A stretch of DNA of 64,000 nt from Corynespora cassiicola. Its lineage: Eukaryota; Ascomycota; Dothideomycetes; Pleosporales; Corynesporascaceae. The translations under genes were made by a program, and so were the position numbers. Where the stretch lies: positions 3,224,001 through 3,288,000 of the forward strand of contig JAEUWY010000002.1 in the NCBI GenBank assembly GCA_022059125.1. Reading direction: 5' to 3'. The notes under the pieces were generated by a model that saw only the letters and a list, made by a program, of their open reading frames with translations, made no database searches and was not told the DNA's origin. Numbering within the stretch: position 1 is the first letter of the stretch; each line of letters starts with the position of its first letter. Below, piece by piece: positions 1 to 11,174 of this stretch.

Positions 1-1
1 T

Positions 2-91
2 CCGCCGTACTCGGAGGAGGAAGAAGAGAAGAAGGCGAATGAGGGCGTCGAGGGGGCCGAGTGGGCAGCAGGCGAGGTGGCCGAGGAGTAG
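2..91 (+). CDS. C-terminal end of an unknown protein (5' part outside window)
   Basis: An open frame enters from the left edge and stops with TAG at 89-91. It encodes 29 residues that are strongly acidic, with runs of Glu and Lys followed by Gly/Ala/Glu. This looks like a disordered acidic tail. No domain is visible, so the product cannot be named. The codons are GC-rich, as in the confident genes of this window, which favours a real exon. Confidence 0.45.
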   Translation, partial: PPYSEEEEEKKANEGVEGAEWAAGEVAEE

Positions 92-627
92 AAGTGACTT
101 TTGGTTGGTGTATGCATGTTCGTGTGAGGCGGAAAGACATGGCGGTGTGCATGCATGGGGCGGATGGGGGCTATATGACGGCGTGATATTGTTATTGTTA
201 CTTGCCTGTACTTTATGGATACTAGACACCTTGTCCCTGTCCCCTTGCATTTGCATCGACGCATTCGCGGGTGCGATATAGTGCTGTTGCTAAAATAGAA
301 GTCTAACATCCTGGTATTTGCCCTGCTTTCACGAAAGCCTGGTTGGGGGAATATTGCGGTAAAATGGGGCATGTGAACCTTTCTTTAACGTCGTGACAGC
401 GTACAGACAGTAAGAGACAAAAACTATGTTCGTGGAGATGTGGTGTAGTCACTTCGCACAGGGTTACAATCCGTTGAAAATCAACTCGTGTCATTGGAAC
501 TAAAGCAGGGTATTGCACACAAAGAGACCACGCATCCATATCGCTGACACCCATCCGTTGCAACTTTTGAAACGAAGAACAGTTACTTGAAATAGGTCAA
601 TTCCCTTGGCAGGTGCCCTTCGTCGCT
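92..627. other. Intergenic, no gene seen
   Basis: The stretch lies between two 3' ends (tail to tail). Short open frames on both strands show no domain or codon signal. It probably holds the two 3' UTRs. Confidence 0.5.
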
Positions 628-1368
628 CTAACACTGCCTCCACTTGATGAACAAGCTGTGTGTGAATCTTCCGCTCTCCTTGGTCGCCACGAGCGTGCCG
701 CTCGCTGAACTGCCCAAGGGTGTGAGGGCGACCTCGGCATTGACGTTCAAAAATGCCTCGCTGCCGCACGGCGACCAGACACTAGTGGGCACATCATCGT
801 GCTTGGAGTATTTGCCAGCAAAGGGCCCACTGATCGACAGGGCTGTTGAGACCTAAGAGACATCGGAGTCAGAATCGATTGCAAGGTGCAAACCCACAAT
901 GGTTGATACGAAGACAGATACTTACTTGGTTTTGCTCGCCGCTGAAGTAATAGTTTGCCTTGACAAGTCCATTGACGCCCGAGTCCAAGTCGCCCCAGCC
1001 GGCATAGTCGGCGCTATATACGGAGTACTGGAAGCCGGGGGAGTATGTCAGGCCAATGTTGATTTGGCAGTTTTTGCGCGATTGATCTGGAAGAACGTTG
1101 GGGCCCACGGTGGCGGTGAAGTCCTTCGAGAAGTCTATTCGCGCATTAGTGGCGGAATGTCTGTGAAGCTGGAGGGTATTCTTGACGTACAGATTGGAAG
1201 GATTCTGCTATCAGTAAAATCGACGTCGATACTACCTTGGGGGCATCCAGAGCCTCCAGAAGCAACCTTCTTGATCCTGAAAGACGGTGGGGCAGCAGAT
1301 ATGGCATCGGGGATGGGGTTGGCGAGGGAGAGAGCCGCGAGAGCCAAAGCGGTGAATGTAGACTTCAT
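628..1368 (-). CDS. Secreted DUF4360-family protein
   Basis: Three exons (1368-1191, 1134-926, 852-628) join in phase to give 203 residues. The first about 17 residues (MKSTFTALALAALSLANP) form a typical secretion signal. The body contains GGSGCPQGS, a QSRKNCQINI segment, a YSADYAGW segment and ends in FIKWRQC, the pattern of the fungal/actinobacterial DUF4360 family of small secreted Cys-containing proteins. Intron 1 is placed so that DSRILPI joins YFSKDF, which gives the family-like reading. An ATG ten codons upstream (1398) is in frame, but 1368 gives the cleaner signal peptide. Biochemical function is not known for the family; it is presumably extracellular. Confidence 0.82.
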
Positions 1369-3744
1369 TGTAGATATAGTATTGTTTTCTTTTCTCAAAA
1401 GTTAATGGACACAGGAGACGAGCAAGAAGATTTCCCGAATTGTACGGAGCAAAATGAATTTGAGGGAAAATCAGGATCTGAGAGTGGCGGTGTGTTCTTA
1501 AAACCAAAACGTAAGGCAACGACGCTCTCTTAAATGTTGCTCATTTTTCCCGGGTACGAGATGGATATCGTGACCCCATAGTTTTTTCTATGCACGGTCC
1601 TGCGGCCCGTCTTGTGGCCAGCTTGATTCGTACAATTCTTTTGTCTCCAAGTGGCAGAAGGTGATAGCATGGCTTCTTCTTTGCTACGGGTGCAATCACA
1701 GTACTCCTGGGCTCCCAGACTTGGCTCCTGAGATACGAGCCTGGTACGCTTGCCACTACCAAGCAAATCAAAAGTGCCGATCAGATTGCTGCGCAGCTGG
1801 GTAAACAGGGAGGCCGTGGACCGCAACAAAACCACAACAGCTCTAGAACGTTTGGGCATCTGGGGTATGTAGACAGAAAAGAGAAGATACATGCCCAAAA
1901 TAGCACGGAGAGAGACTGGAGGTTGCGTGATGAAAAGATGTGAGCTGCAGGAGAGGCGAAGGCGATATAGAATATATTGGAAGACCCGGGTCGAGGTCTT
2001 GGTTGCGACGGCTGAGGTTGATTGCGCACAAGGATGTCACCAAAGCTTGAAGGTCTTTAGCGAATGCCGGCAAAATCTCTAGGGGTCTTGTCGACAGAGC
2101 AGCCTTGCCCCCTTGGGTGACTGTTCCCCATTCTTCGTATCCTTCATCAACGCGGATATATTGACATTGAGCTCGACGCTTGTCGCGGTAGGTTCCGTGC
2201 GGCCTCTTTGGATGCCAGGTTATATTTTCCACGCGTGTTGAAGCTCTTGGGACACCTGATGTGGTGCACAAGGGCGTGCAGGGCATGGAGGGAAATTGGG
2301 AGAGCTATTGTTAGCAGCCGTTGTGGTTAATATCCCTAGCGAGGTGACAAGGTCGATAATACCCAGGAGTTGGCCACCCGAGGAGAGGCATTCGCAGCAG
2401 GCGTTCGCCACGCATGGCGGCGGTCGGATTGATGACGCTCGCAGGGGGGCAAGCTGCTTCTCATGTAGGGAAAAAGACGAGGAAAGTCGGAGGTGGGCGC
2501 TGAGAGGTAAGCGGCCGATCCGAGTTCGGAAGGAACAACGCCCCCGCGATGAATAATAAGCTTGGCCTTCCACTCTCTGCTGACCGCACGCGCACGCTCC
2601 CGCCTCTAAAAGCAGACTACATGCCATCAGCACTGTTATGATGCATCCAGACTCCGCGGTGCCCTGATCATCCCCGTCTTCGAGGCGTAGTCACCAAGAC
2701 GGAGCCAGAGCTTGTGCACAGCTGCTAACTCCGGTAGGGGACCACGGATTCGTCCGCGGTTTCCATCGGGACCGACATGAGACACAATGCCCAAATGGAG
2801 TAGGCACTGGACAGCTCCATGGTTGCTCCCTCCCCCACCATCTTTGAGGCTGATTAGTCTAACGCGACCAGATGTCCACGGGTGGGCGCTGAAACCCACA
2901 AGCCACCATTCCCTTTCTTGACGTCACCCTCCGCAGACCCGCAAAAGACGACCGAGGAAGGCCCATCTGAACACTGAGTGGCCGACAACGAGCATCCGCA
3001 TGTCGAAATGGGGTCCCTATCCTGCCCCGAAGTCGCCTAGACGCTGACTCGTCCCCGCCGAGTCATAGCTGCCGTGCATCTAAGAGGCCCATTTGCCGTG
3101 GGCACCTCCACAATGTAGACACAGCCCGCCCCGGCGTAGTCGCGCGGTATTCGCATCCAGCGTTGCCATGGCATTGCTGGAGGTTTTGGCCCCCGGTGGG
3201 CACACAGAATTTCAAATTCCAGACGGGTCCTCACCGCTAGAGTGGGCTCTGCGTGGCACGTTAGGAGGTGCTTGGCACGCGTTATGCCCCTATACGGACA
3301 TGGAGACGAAATCCGTTCCCACTACCACGCCAGGCGGGTGGGCTGCAACCCGGAGCAGTTAGGCACCTGTGGGCTCGCAGAGGGCCAGGCGGCTGTGATT
3401 GCTCAATTGCATTTGATATTCCAGCCTTCGCTGATGCTGATTGCAGATGCTAATGCGCAGCCCGAGGGTACTGCCCCGCATGTCTTGGCTTAGACCCTCA
3501 TGCCCCGCTTCAACTCCCTACTAGACAATGGCCCTGCCAATTATTAATCCTCTAGGACACTGCTACTGCCGAGGGCCAGCTCGAGATGGGCCTCGTGGGG
3601 TTCGCGACGAGTGGCAATGGCGCGTCAGCCATGTGGTTCTTTCCTTGGCCGTCGTCGCCGTCTGAGTACTAAATGAGCTCCCCTCCGCACCAACCGCTCT
3701 GAATCCATCTCGACCTGCACCAGCTCCTCCAGAACCACGCAGTC
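1369..3744. other. Long intergenic region, no convincing gene
   Basis: About 2.4 kb between the divergent DUF4360 and aldehyde dehydrogenase genes. Several open frames of 60-147 codons occur on both strands. None has a recognisable domain, a splice-consistent extension or codon use like the confident genes. The last about 200 bases are C/A-rich leader sequence of the aldehyde dehydrogenase. Confidence 0.5.
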
Positions 3745-5340
3745 ATGTCTCCCTCAAAGGTTTCCACTCTCGAATTCGAGAAGTTCTACAACATCATCGA
3801 TGGCAAGCAGCGCGGCAGCGACAGCATCCACCACGGCATCAACCCCGCCACCGGACAGGAGCTGTGGGATGTCCCCATTGGCACCGAGGCCGACTTGAAC
3901 GAGGCCGTGGCCGTGGCTAAGAAGGCCTTCCCCGCCTGGAGAGACACGCCCGTCGAGAAGAGGAAGGAGCTTCTTCTGAAATTTGCCGAACTTTTCCAGC
4001 AGCATGCCGAGGAATTCACCACCCTGCTCTGCAAGGAGTCTGGCAAGCCCGTATGACCTCACCACCAAGCCACCGCGCAACCCGAGCTAACACCCCAGCA
4101 GAGGAAATTCGCCGCGACCGAGGTTGCTGGTGTCCCCGGATTCATCCAGTACCACAGTATGCAGTCCTGCCTTGGTAAACGTCGGCTATGAAGCACGTGT
4201 TCTGACATCCGACAGGCTCCCTTGATATCCCCATCGAGAAGTTCGAGGACGACGAGAAGACCGTCTACACTGAGTACACCCCTCTGGGCGTCTGCGGAGG
4301 TATCATCCCATGGAACTTCCCTCTTATCCTGTCTGTCGGCAAGGTCGCCCCGGCTTTGTTGACTGGTAACGCCATCATCGTCAAGCCTTCGTAAGCAATG
4401 CATCCACCCATATGGAGATGAAGCTCATTACCATAGTCCTTTTACGCCATACACTGGTCTTAAGATGGTCGAGCTCGCACAGGAGGTGTTCCCCCCAGGT
4501 GTCGTCCAGGCCGTTGGTGGCAACAACGAGCTCGGAGCTCAGCTCTGCACCCACCCCGATGTCGCCAAGATTTCCTTCACCGGATCCATTGCCACCGGCA
4601 AGAAGGTCATGGAGACCAGCGCAAAGACCCTGAAGCGCGTCACCCTTGAGCTTGGCGGCAATGATGCCTCCATCATCCTCCCCGATGTCGATATCAAGAA
4701 GGTTGCTCCCGAGGTCGTCATGGGTGCTTTCCAGAACTCTGGCCAGGTCTGCGTTGCAACCAAGCGTATCTACATCCACGAGTCTATCTACAAGGAGTTC
4801 CTCGATGAGATGGTCAGCTTCACCAAGAGCATCAAGGTCGGAAACCCAGACGATGGTGACAACTTGCTCGGCCCTGTCCAGAACTCGATGCAATTCGAGA
4901 AGGTCAAGGGCTTCTTCGAGGACAGCAAGGCCAAGGGTTACAAGTTCGCTGTTGGCGAGCCCGATGTTTCTCCCAGCAAGGGCTTCTTCATCCAGCCAAC
5001 CATCATTGACAACCCTCCCAATGACTCTCGCATCATCGCCGAGGAGCCTTTCGGCCCCATCGTTCCTACTCAGCCCTGGACCGACCTCGAGGAGGTTATT
5101 GCCCGTGCCAACAACACCAACACCGGTCTCGGTGCCTGCGTGTGGGGCAAGGACGTCGAGAAGGCCTCCAAGGTTGCCCGAAGGCTGGAAGCTGGTTCCG
5201 TCTTCGTTAACAGCTGGGAGAAGCCTACTCCCCAAGCCATTTTCGGCGGTCACAAGGAGTCCGGTATCGGTGGCGAGTGGGGCAAGACTGGTCTGCTTGC
5301 ATTCATGAACGCACACGTCATCCACGTTTACAAGTCATGA
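3745..5340 (+). CDS. NAD(P)-dependent aldehyde dehydrogenase
   Basis: Four exons (3745-4050, 4099-4156, 4216-4390, 4437-5340) join in phase to 480 residues, the usual ALDH length. It oxidises an aldehyde to a carboxylic acid using NAD(P)+. Visible signatures are PWNFP in the cofactor half, FTGS, LELGG with the general-base Glu at about 251, NSGQVC with the catalytic Cys at about 285, and EEPFGPI. There is no targeting peptide, so it is probably cytosolic. The first residues and overall pattern resemble the fungal AldA-like branch rather than mitochondrial Ald2. The second exon has two possible acceptors three bases apart (see findings). The substrate cannot be told from sequence. Confidence 0.93.
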
Positions 5341-5927
5341 TTGGATGTTGACAAGAAGGAAAAGGCATTGGCCAAATTATGAGATACCTACTGCGCAGTA
5401 TATTCTATAAAGATAACATGTAGGAATATGAATGAGATAACGAATATCCAAACCACATTACATAATGCCATGGTTTATCGTTGTGGACGGGGATTTTACG
5501 ACTGCAACGAAAGATCGACAGGGGAATCACGAGTCTAAAAGAAATATCCGACGTAGAAAAAGTAAAAGAAAACACTCCTCACATCTCGTCTATCGCCCAA
5601 CGTACCCTCTCAACAATGCATCTCGGCTACGCTTTATTCAACCGCCAACTATGAGTTCCCCGACACACAGGACACACAAAAGCAATCCGCGACCCTATGA
5701 TATCAAGCCCTGAGGTATGCAGTGACTTGAAGTAGATAAAAAGACATTGTGGTCTCTCTCTTTGCAATGAAAAAGTACTGGCATGAGAACATGTACAGGT
5801 GGTACGCACCCCCCGATAAGTCTACCATGGATAATACTAGAATTTATACATGGACGAGACTTTCGAGCAGCTTACCCTCCAATATTGCTTTGCTTTAACG
5901 AAGTCGCAATCACAGTGCAGTCCATAT
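5341..5927. other. Intergenic, 3' flanks
   Basis: AT-richer sequence after the aldehyde dehydrogenase stop. Short open frames show no family features. It holds the 3' UTR of the dehydrogenase and the 3' flank of the broken SDR. Confidence 0.5.
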
Positions 5928-6848
5928 CTACTCAACGTTGGTACTCCATATGACCTCCTCCCACTCGCTACAAATGGCCAAGTTCTGCATAAACTTCTTC
6001 CTCGAGGTCGCCAAACAGTCTGGGCCCAAGGGTAACCTCTCAGGAAGAGGTTTGCCTTGAGCCACACCTTGCTCCCTCACAAAGTCAAGTACAATCTCAA
6101 CCGCCTTCTTTGGATCCCCTGGACCGAACTGCTCAACCCCGTCTCGAACTGGTTTATAATCTTCAATGGCATCCGAGCGGAACTTGACGTTGTCGGAGAA
6201 CATAACCTTTGTGCGGAAGAATCCAAGATCGAATATGATGCTTTTGATACCCAAGTGAGCGGTCTCCTGCCTCAGACAATCATACCAGCCTTCTAGTGCA
6301 AACTTGCTGCCAAATTGATAGGAACAAATTAGTTGTTGTTGCTCGGGTATTGTAGGCATTGTCATCAACATACCGGACCAGCGCCAGGCTCTCCTCCAAT
6401 CCCACCCGACGAGCCGATAAACACAATGAATCCGGACTTCTTCTCGCGGGAGTGCGAGAGAACCGTCTGAGTTGTCCTGGTAACACCGAGAAGCTTGTCT
6501 CAAATTGAGCCATATAGTGATCATGGCTGTGAAAACGTCAACCAAGCTGCTTCATAAATGTGCACGATGAATACGTACCTGGCCTCTTCAGCGATTCCAG
6601 CTTCAACATAGCCGGCGTAGTTTACGAGAACATCGATAGGTCCATCTTCTAGTGTCTTCGCCACAACAGCCTTGATGTCGGATAACGGAGCGGTCACATC
6701 GAGGCTTGCGGTCTATGCGCCTACTTCCTGGAGTGAGGATAGCCGAGATACGTCGCCACGAACGGTTTCGACAACTTTATCACCTCGTGTAATAATGCTC
6801 CGCACGAAGCTCTCGCCTATACCCGACGAACATCCTGTGGCAAGTCAG
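5928..6848 (-). pseudogene. Broken short-chain dehydrogenase/reductase (SDR)
   Basis: On the minus strand the pieces of a classical SDR lie in order: a GCSSGIGES cofactor loop near 6840, then SLDVTAPLSD, PIDVLVNYAGYVEAG near 6600-6650, a GFIVFIGSSGGIGG strand near 6400, and a SKFALEGWYDCLRQE helix followed by the C-terminal half ending at 5928. Two lesions are visible. An in-frame TAG lies before SLDVTAP, and a one-base loss at about 6492 puts the upstream QFETS segment and the downstream LGVTRTTQT in different frames. No good start exon is found upstream. The Tyr-x-x-x-Lys active site is also disturbed (Y-QFGS-K). I call it a relic; sequencing error is a less likely explanation for several faults. 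Confidence 0.7.
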
Positions 6849-7233
6849 CGTAGCTGAGTCATTTTTCTGGGCCTACTAAGTGGCGTTGAATTTAGTACTA
6901 GGACGTTATTCGAGGGGTAATAAGATGAACCAAGCGAAATGTACACAACCAGTAAACATGGTCGTTTCAACCTTTGAATGCAAGTGATTTTATGATGGCA
7001 CGAATCCCGAAGGAAGCGGCACAGCAAAATCTGTCAGCTTGGCTCGCGGTTGGAGCTGTAAAACGGCACTGTGGGGCGTGGATACAGTCAGCCCTTATTA
7101 AACTACGCAGAGAGGAGGAGCTGCATAGCAATGCCATTATCTCTATCGTGGAATATGTAACTCAAATGCCAGCATATGAGACAAGTACGAATAGCGATTC
7201 AAGAACGAAGATTCCACCCAGGCCATAGGGCTC
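6849..7233. other. Intergenic between two gene relics
   Basis: It lies between the 5' ends of the SDR and P450 relics. An 84-codon plus-strand frame (6974-7228) could be the decayed upstream part of the P450, but I cannot align it to that family by eye. Confidence 0.35.
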
Positions 7234-7716
7234 ATGAACTACACCAAGAACGCATACAATCCGTGGATCACCTTTTCAGCACAAAGAGTGTCGTCAAATC
7301 GGAAAACTCTGCCCGGCAGAATACTGAATAATTGTGCGGTGGAAATGAAGATTATAAGCAGTCATAAGGCTATCAATCTCAACGATACATTTCTGGCTCT
7401 GACGATGGATATTGTTCAATACTGTTTGTTTCAAGAGTCGTTGAATTTACTGAATACCCCGGGTTTCTTACCAGGGTGGATGAACACGATCACCAGCATG
7501 ATGAGTAAGACATCGTTGGTGAACCATTGCGGTTGGTTTTCAAAGGCCATTCACCCAACTCCAGGGAGAATCATTGGAAAACCTGCACCTAGCCTCACCA
7601 TGATGAATGGGTTGAGACGAGTAAGTACGATCAAACCAATTCTTGAGATGGCGCTGAAGGTGCACAGAACAACACGACACCACAAACGAAGCCCAGGACC
7701 GAACCATCTTGGATGA
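7234..7716 (+). pseudogene. Fragment of a fungal cytochrome P450
   Basis: The 160-codon frame contains INLNDTFLALTMDIV, a following Cys/Phe segment, and PGFLPGWMNTITSM then SLVNHCGWF. This matches the helix D-G region of fungal P450s of the trichodiene-oxygenase-like type, where the usual wording is like INLxxAFLALTxDI..APGW. There is no I-helix (AGxxT), no ExxR and no heme-binding FxxGxRxC in the 1 kb downstream, so only about a third of the gene remains. It points away from the SDR relic. Both may be remnants of a lost metabolic gene pair, which is inference. Confidence 0.55.
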
Positions 7717-8840
7717 AATGTTGAATTACGAGCAGTAACTTTCGGCCCGAAAAAAAAACATCCATGCATCACACCATACACTATTTTTTTTTTTTAAAAA
7801 AAGGCGTAGCAGCTCCAATTGCCACCCTTTCCTATATGTGAGGGAACTTTCAAAAATCACAAAACCAGAGGGAACATTTTGCGTGACGGCATGTGACAAG
7901 CAGCACAAGACCTTCATCGAACCCTTCTGTAAATGCTAGCACCGTTCCCCTCAGCGGTGTTGTGATGCGATACTTGCACTCCCGAGTTTCACCTTGTGCT
8001 TACTAAGTGTACTTTTGTCAACAATTAAGCGCCACCCTGCCAGGTGGGGTGGCGCCTGCCCGCGTCCACGTCCGCGCTTGCCAATCCCATCCCGCCCTGG
8101 ATGGGGTCCGGCGACTCCTGAACATCAATCTCGCGCCGCCCGATGTACTGGGCGGACGCGCGTTCAGCGTGCGGGTGCGGCGCGGAGGGCAGGCGGAGGG
8201 ACCCCCACGCGGAATAATTGATCGAAAGCTTTCATTACTGGTGATTAGTCCGGTCCATTAAGGGACGGAGGGATGGCATTGATTCATGATGGCTTCGGAT
8301 TCTTTTTTCGTACTGTACAAGGAACAAAAATGGAAGGGGAGGAAGGGTTACGCGTTCAATTCGACGACTACGTAGGTAGCTACGGCGGCGCCGGACCCTT
8401 TTTTCTCTCTCCTGATTGTCGTCTTTCGCACGCCTTCTTCCCGAAGTCTGTCGGAAGGGCGGACGGGGAGACTTCGGGTGCCCAGCTGAATCGGAGTCAA
8501 GACTCCTGAGCTTCACATCCTCTGCTTGGCTCCCGGTCTTATATTCGCGAGACAGTAGCTTGGTGATGTGTCGCTTGGTGGAAGGCCAATCCTTGATACA
8601 AGCTGAAACGCTGACAGGGTCTGCACATCCATGCGCGCGTGCCGAGAAAAGAACCACGTAGCTAAATCGGGAACCGCAGGGCTGATCAACAGATGTGGTT
8701 CTGGAAATCGATACCTGGTGGGGTAGACGGTGGAAACATTTTCCAGGCGCAGATGCCTCATGCTTGCCTCAGCAGTGGTTCGGCCAAGGCGGGCTTGAGA
8801 ACTGGATACCACTCAGGTCGTGGAATACCGGAGCAGCCCA
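7717..8840. other. Intergenic with poly-A/T tract and a GC-rich hairpin
   Basis: It holds A8 and T11/A6 homopolymers around 7750-7803 and a 27-base inverted repeat at 8029-8055 (GCGCCACCC ... GGGTGGCGC). The open frames of 75-140 codons lack any domain. The right end is the 3' flank of the FRG1-like gene. Confidence 0.5.
8029..8055. repeat. Short inverted repeat (possible hairpin)
   Basis: GCGCCACCC is followed after a short loop by GGGGTGGCGC, a near-perfect GC stem. Its role is unknown. It lies in intergenic DNA far from a start codon. Confidence 0.4.
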
Positions 8841-9717
8841 CTAACTGGCGTACTTGTCATGAGAAGACTTGACTTTCATGTCCAGAGCTGTCTCGTGGAA
8901 GTTGCCCTCCCTCCGCGCGCGCTTCAGCTTCCGCACCTCGTCATCTTCCAACCGCCGGCCGATTATCTCCTCGAGCTCCTTCCTGCTGATCTTCTCCTTC
9001 GCCTTCTCCTCCTTGGTGATGCGCAAGCGCGGCTTGAAACGAGCCTGCATCCGGATACGCAAAGTCGAGTTGAAGGTTATGGTCTCTGCGTCGCCGCGGA
9101 TGCCTGGAGCCGAGGGCTTGGATTCATCGATTGTGACAAAGGTGTCGCGGGCGGTCTGGAGGGCAAAGGTCGAGGGCGAATCAGGCACGGCGATGATGGT
9201 AAACGTTTCTGCAGGAGAGATGGCGGTTGCTGTGGCCGAGAGGATGCCATGCTTGTCGCTGCTAAGGTATCTGCGCGGACGTGTCAGTGATGCTTGACCA
9301 GAAGCCAAGGAAGGGCAAGGGCCCGTACCTTTGATGATGTCCCTTTAGACTAAAGTTTTCTGTCCCTGCCACGCGCGTCGCGACCCAGACCTGGCGAACA
9401 TCATGCGGTTCTGCCGTACTTGGATCACCGTCGACAAGGTTCTCAATTGCACTGGCAAACACCTTGCCGTTCGCATCGCATGCCAGGCTGGAAGGAACCT
9501 CGGTCGGCAGTACGACGACCACAGGCCCTGAAACGTCCGTGGGCGCGTCGGCAGTTACCCAGGAATCGTCATCCTCGACGGGTGCAGGAGCGGCGGCGGC
9601 GGCGGTGGTGGTGATGGCAGTCTTGGGGGCGGGCACGTCCGCATCGTCAGTCTCCGCAGCAACACGCTTACGCTTTTTGGGCTTCTTGTCGCCCTTAAAG
9701 TGGAGGGGCGTAGGCAT
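8841..9717 (-). CDS. FRG1-family protein
   Basis: Two exons (9717-9329, 9270-8841) encode 272 residues. The protein starts with a basic Lys/Arg-rich stretch (DKKPKKRKR), has an Ala/Thr-rich linker, then the FRG1 fold (beta-trefoil-like, fascin-related): a SLKGHHQ/RYLSSDKHGILSA junction, FALQTARDTFVTIDE, and the C-terminal RITKEEKAKEKISRKELEE with a basic RRLEDDEVRKLKRARREG end. In eukaryotes FRG1 is a nuclear/nucleolar RNA- and actin-associated protein linked to splicing complexes. The intron falls inside the highly conserved segment and restores it exactly. The gene shares a 250-bp upstream region with the plus-strand oxygenase-like gene. Confidence 0.88.
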
Positions 9718-9967
9718 GGCGCGGGGTGAAGGGCGGTAGTCTTGTGGTTCGCGATGTTGGTTGCAGAGCCTCGGTATCGCATGCGGCATGGTCTGAGCGG
9801 AGATCGCCGGCGGAGAAGGGCGGCAGAATGGAATAGGCAGGTCGCCAGCGACTTCAACACCACTTTTCGTCGCGCTACACGCTAGAGAAATCAATAAAGA
9901 CCCGCTGCACGCGATTTCTGGTTTCCTTGATCCAAGGCTGCGTTTGGCGACTAAACTGACTTACATC
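9718..9967. promoter_or_regulatory. Bidirectional upstream region
   Basis: 250 bases separate the divergent start codons of the FRG1-like gene and the oxygenase-like gene, so both promoters must lie in or overlap this interval. No TATA box was recognised. Confidence 0.5.
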
Positions 9968-11174
9968 ATGGCCAACGGTACCGTAAACCAGAATGCTGTC
10001 ACCGTCTCGCTTGACGACCTGCGCAATGGCACGTACTACGGGCCCGCTATCATTGGACGGTCGCATCTGACTATTCTCCAGACAACATCGACTTTGCTCT
10101 ACTGGAGGAGGCTTTTGGTCCGGCCTCCCTGGGCATAATCGTCGTAAAAGATCTTCCTGCACAGTTTCACGATCTGAGGCATAAATTGCTCTCTTACTCT
10201 TCGGCCCTGGCCAATCTACCTCAGAGTGAACTAGGTAAGTGAGCAAACACCGGTTCCCGTTCACTGCTCATGGTGCATGCATGGCCCTACAAAACATACG
10301 GCTGATTTGAATAGAGAAGCTCGAATCGCCCGCCTCGAAATGGCTAGTGGGCTGGTCGTGTGGCAAGGAAACCCTCAAGGATGGTCGTTACGATACCCTC
10401 AAAGGGTCCTACTATGTGAATTGCGCCCCGGCCTTTGAGGGCCAGCAAAAGGACGTTGCCGAGCGATTCCCATCTCTGCCGGAATACACCGCGCCCAACA
10501 TCTGGCCGTCCAAGGAACTTCTGCCCGAGTTTGAGGGGACGTTTCGCGAGCTGTGCGCCCTGATCATCGACATCGCTGCACTGGTGGCCCGCGTTTGTGA
10601 TAAGTATGCCGAAGCCAACATCGAAGGCTACAAGAAAGGCTACCTGGAACACGTCGTGAAGACAAGCGTGTCAACAAAGGCCCGACTTCTGCATTACTTC
10701 CCTACCCCGCAGTCGCAGTCGCAGAACGAGGCCGTTCAAGACAGCGCAGACGAGGACGACTGGTGCGCTACGCACCTCGACCATGGTTGCCTCACGGGCC
10801 TGACATCAGCCATGTTCGTTGACGAGGCAGCCCATCCGCCCCAGATGGGCTCTTCATTCGCACCGCTCAAGGAGCTTGATCGTTCGCCGGACCCAAAGGC
10901 GGGCCTGTACATACATTCCCGAACAGGCGTCGTGACCAAGGTCGGCATCCCACGAGACTGCCTGGGGTTCCAGACTGGGGAGGCGCTTGAGCTGATCACC
11001 AAGGGCAAGTTCAAGGCCGTTCCCCATTTCGTGCGGGGAGCTGGGCCCGGGGTTGGAGGCAAGGTGGCCAGAAACACGCTGGCGGTCTTCACACAGCCGA
11101 ATCTGTGGGAGATGGTGGACGAGCGCAGGGACTATGCGACGTTTGCAAAGGAAATTGTTGAGAGAAACCACTGA
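9968..11174 (+). CDS. 2OG-Fe(II) oxygenase / isopenicillin-N-synthase-like protein
   Basis: Proposed exons 9968-10028, 10082-10234 and 10315-11174 give 357 residues. The N-terminus reads VTVSLDDLRNG, then FGPASLGIIVVKDLP, typical of fungal clavaminate/isopenicillin-N-synthase-like proteins. The double-stranded beta-helix core shows HLDHGCLTGL (candidate iron-binding HxD), GLYIHSRTG, and LELITKGKFKAVPHFVRG supplying the third His. Such enzymes couple 2-oxoglutarate or substrate oxidation to O2 with Fe(II). The first intron is uncertain. The GT donor at 10033 breaks the frame, while a GC donor at 10029 keeps it. The second intron (10235-10314) is canonical. Substrate unknown. Confidence 0.78.

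Noticed and set aside
4381..5325. 314-codon open frame on the minus strand
   Set aside because: It lies exactly antisense to the last exon of the aldehyde dehydrogenase. Its Leu/Gly/Asp-rich text is the mirror of GC-rich codons and shows no domain.
8113..8230. GC-rich patch as a possible tRNA or structured RNA
   Set aside because: No A/B box or cloverleaf was found; only the short inverted repeat at 8029-8055 is clear.
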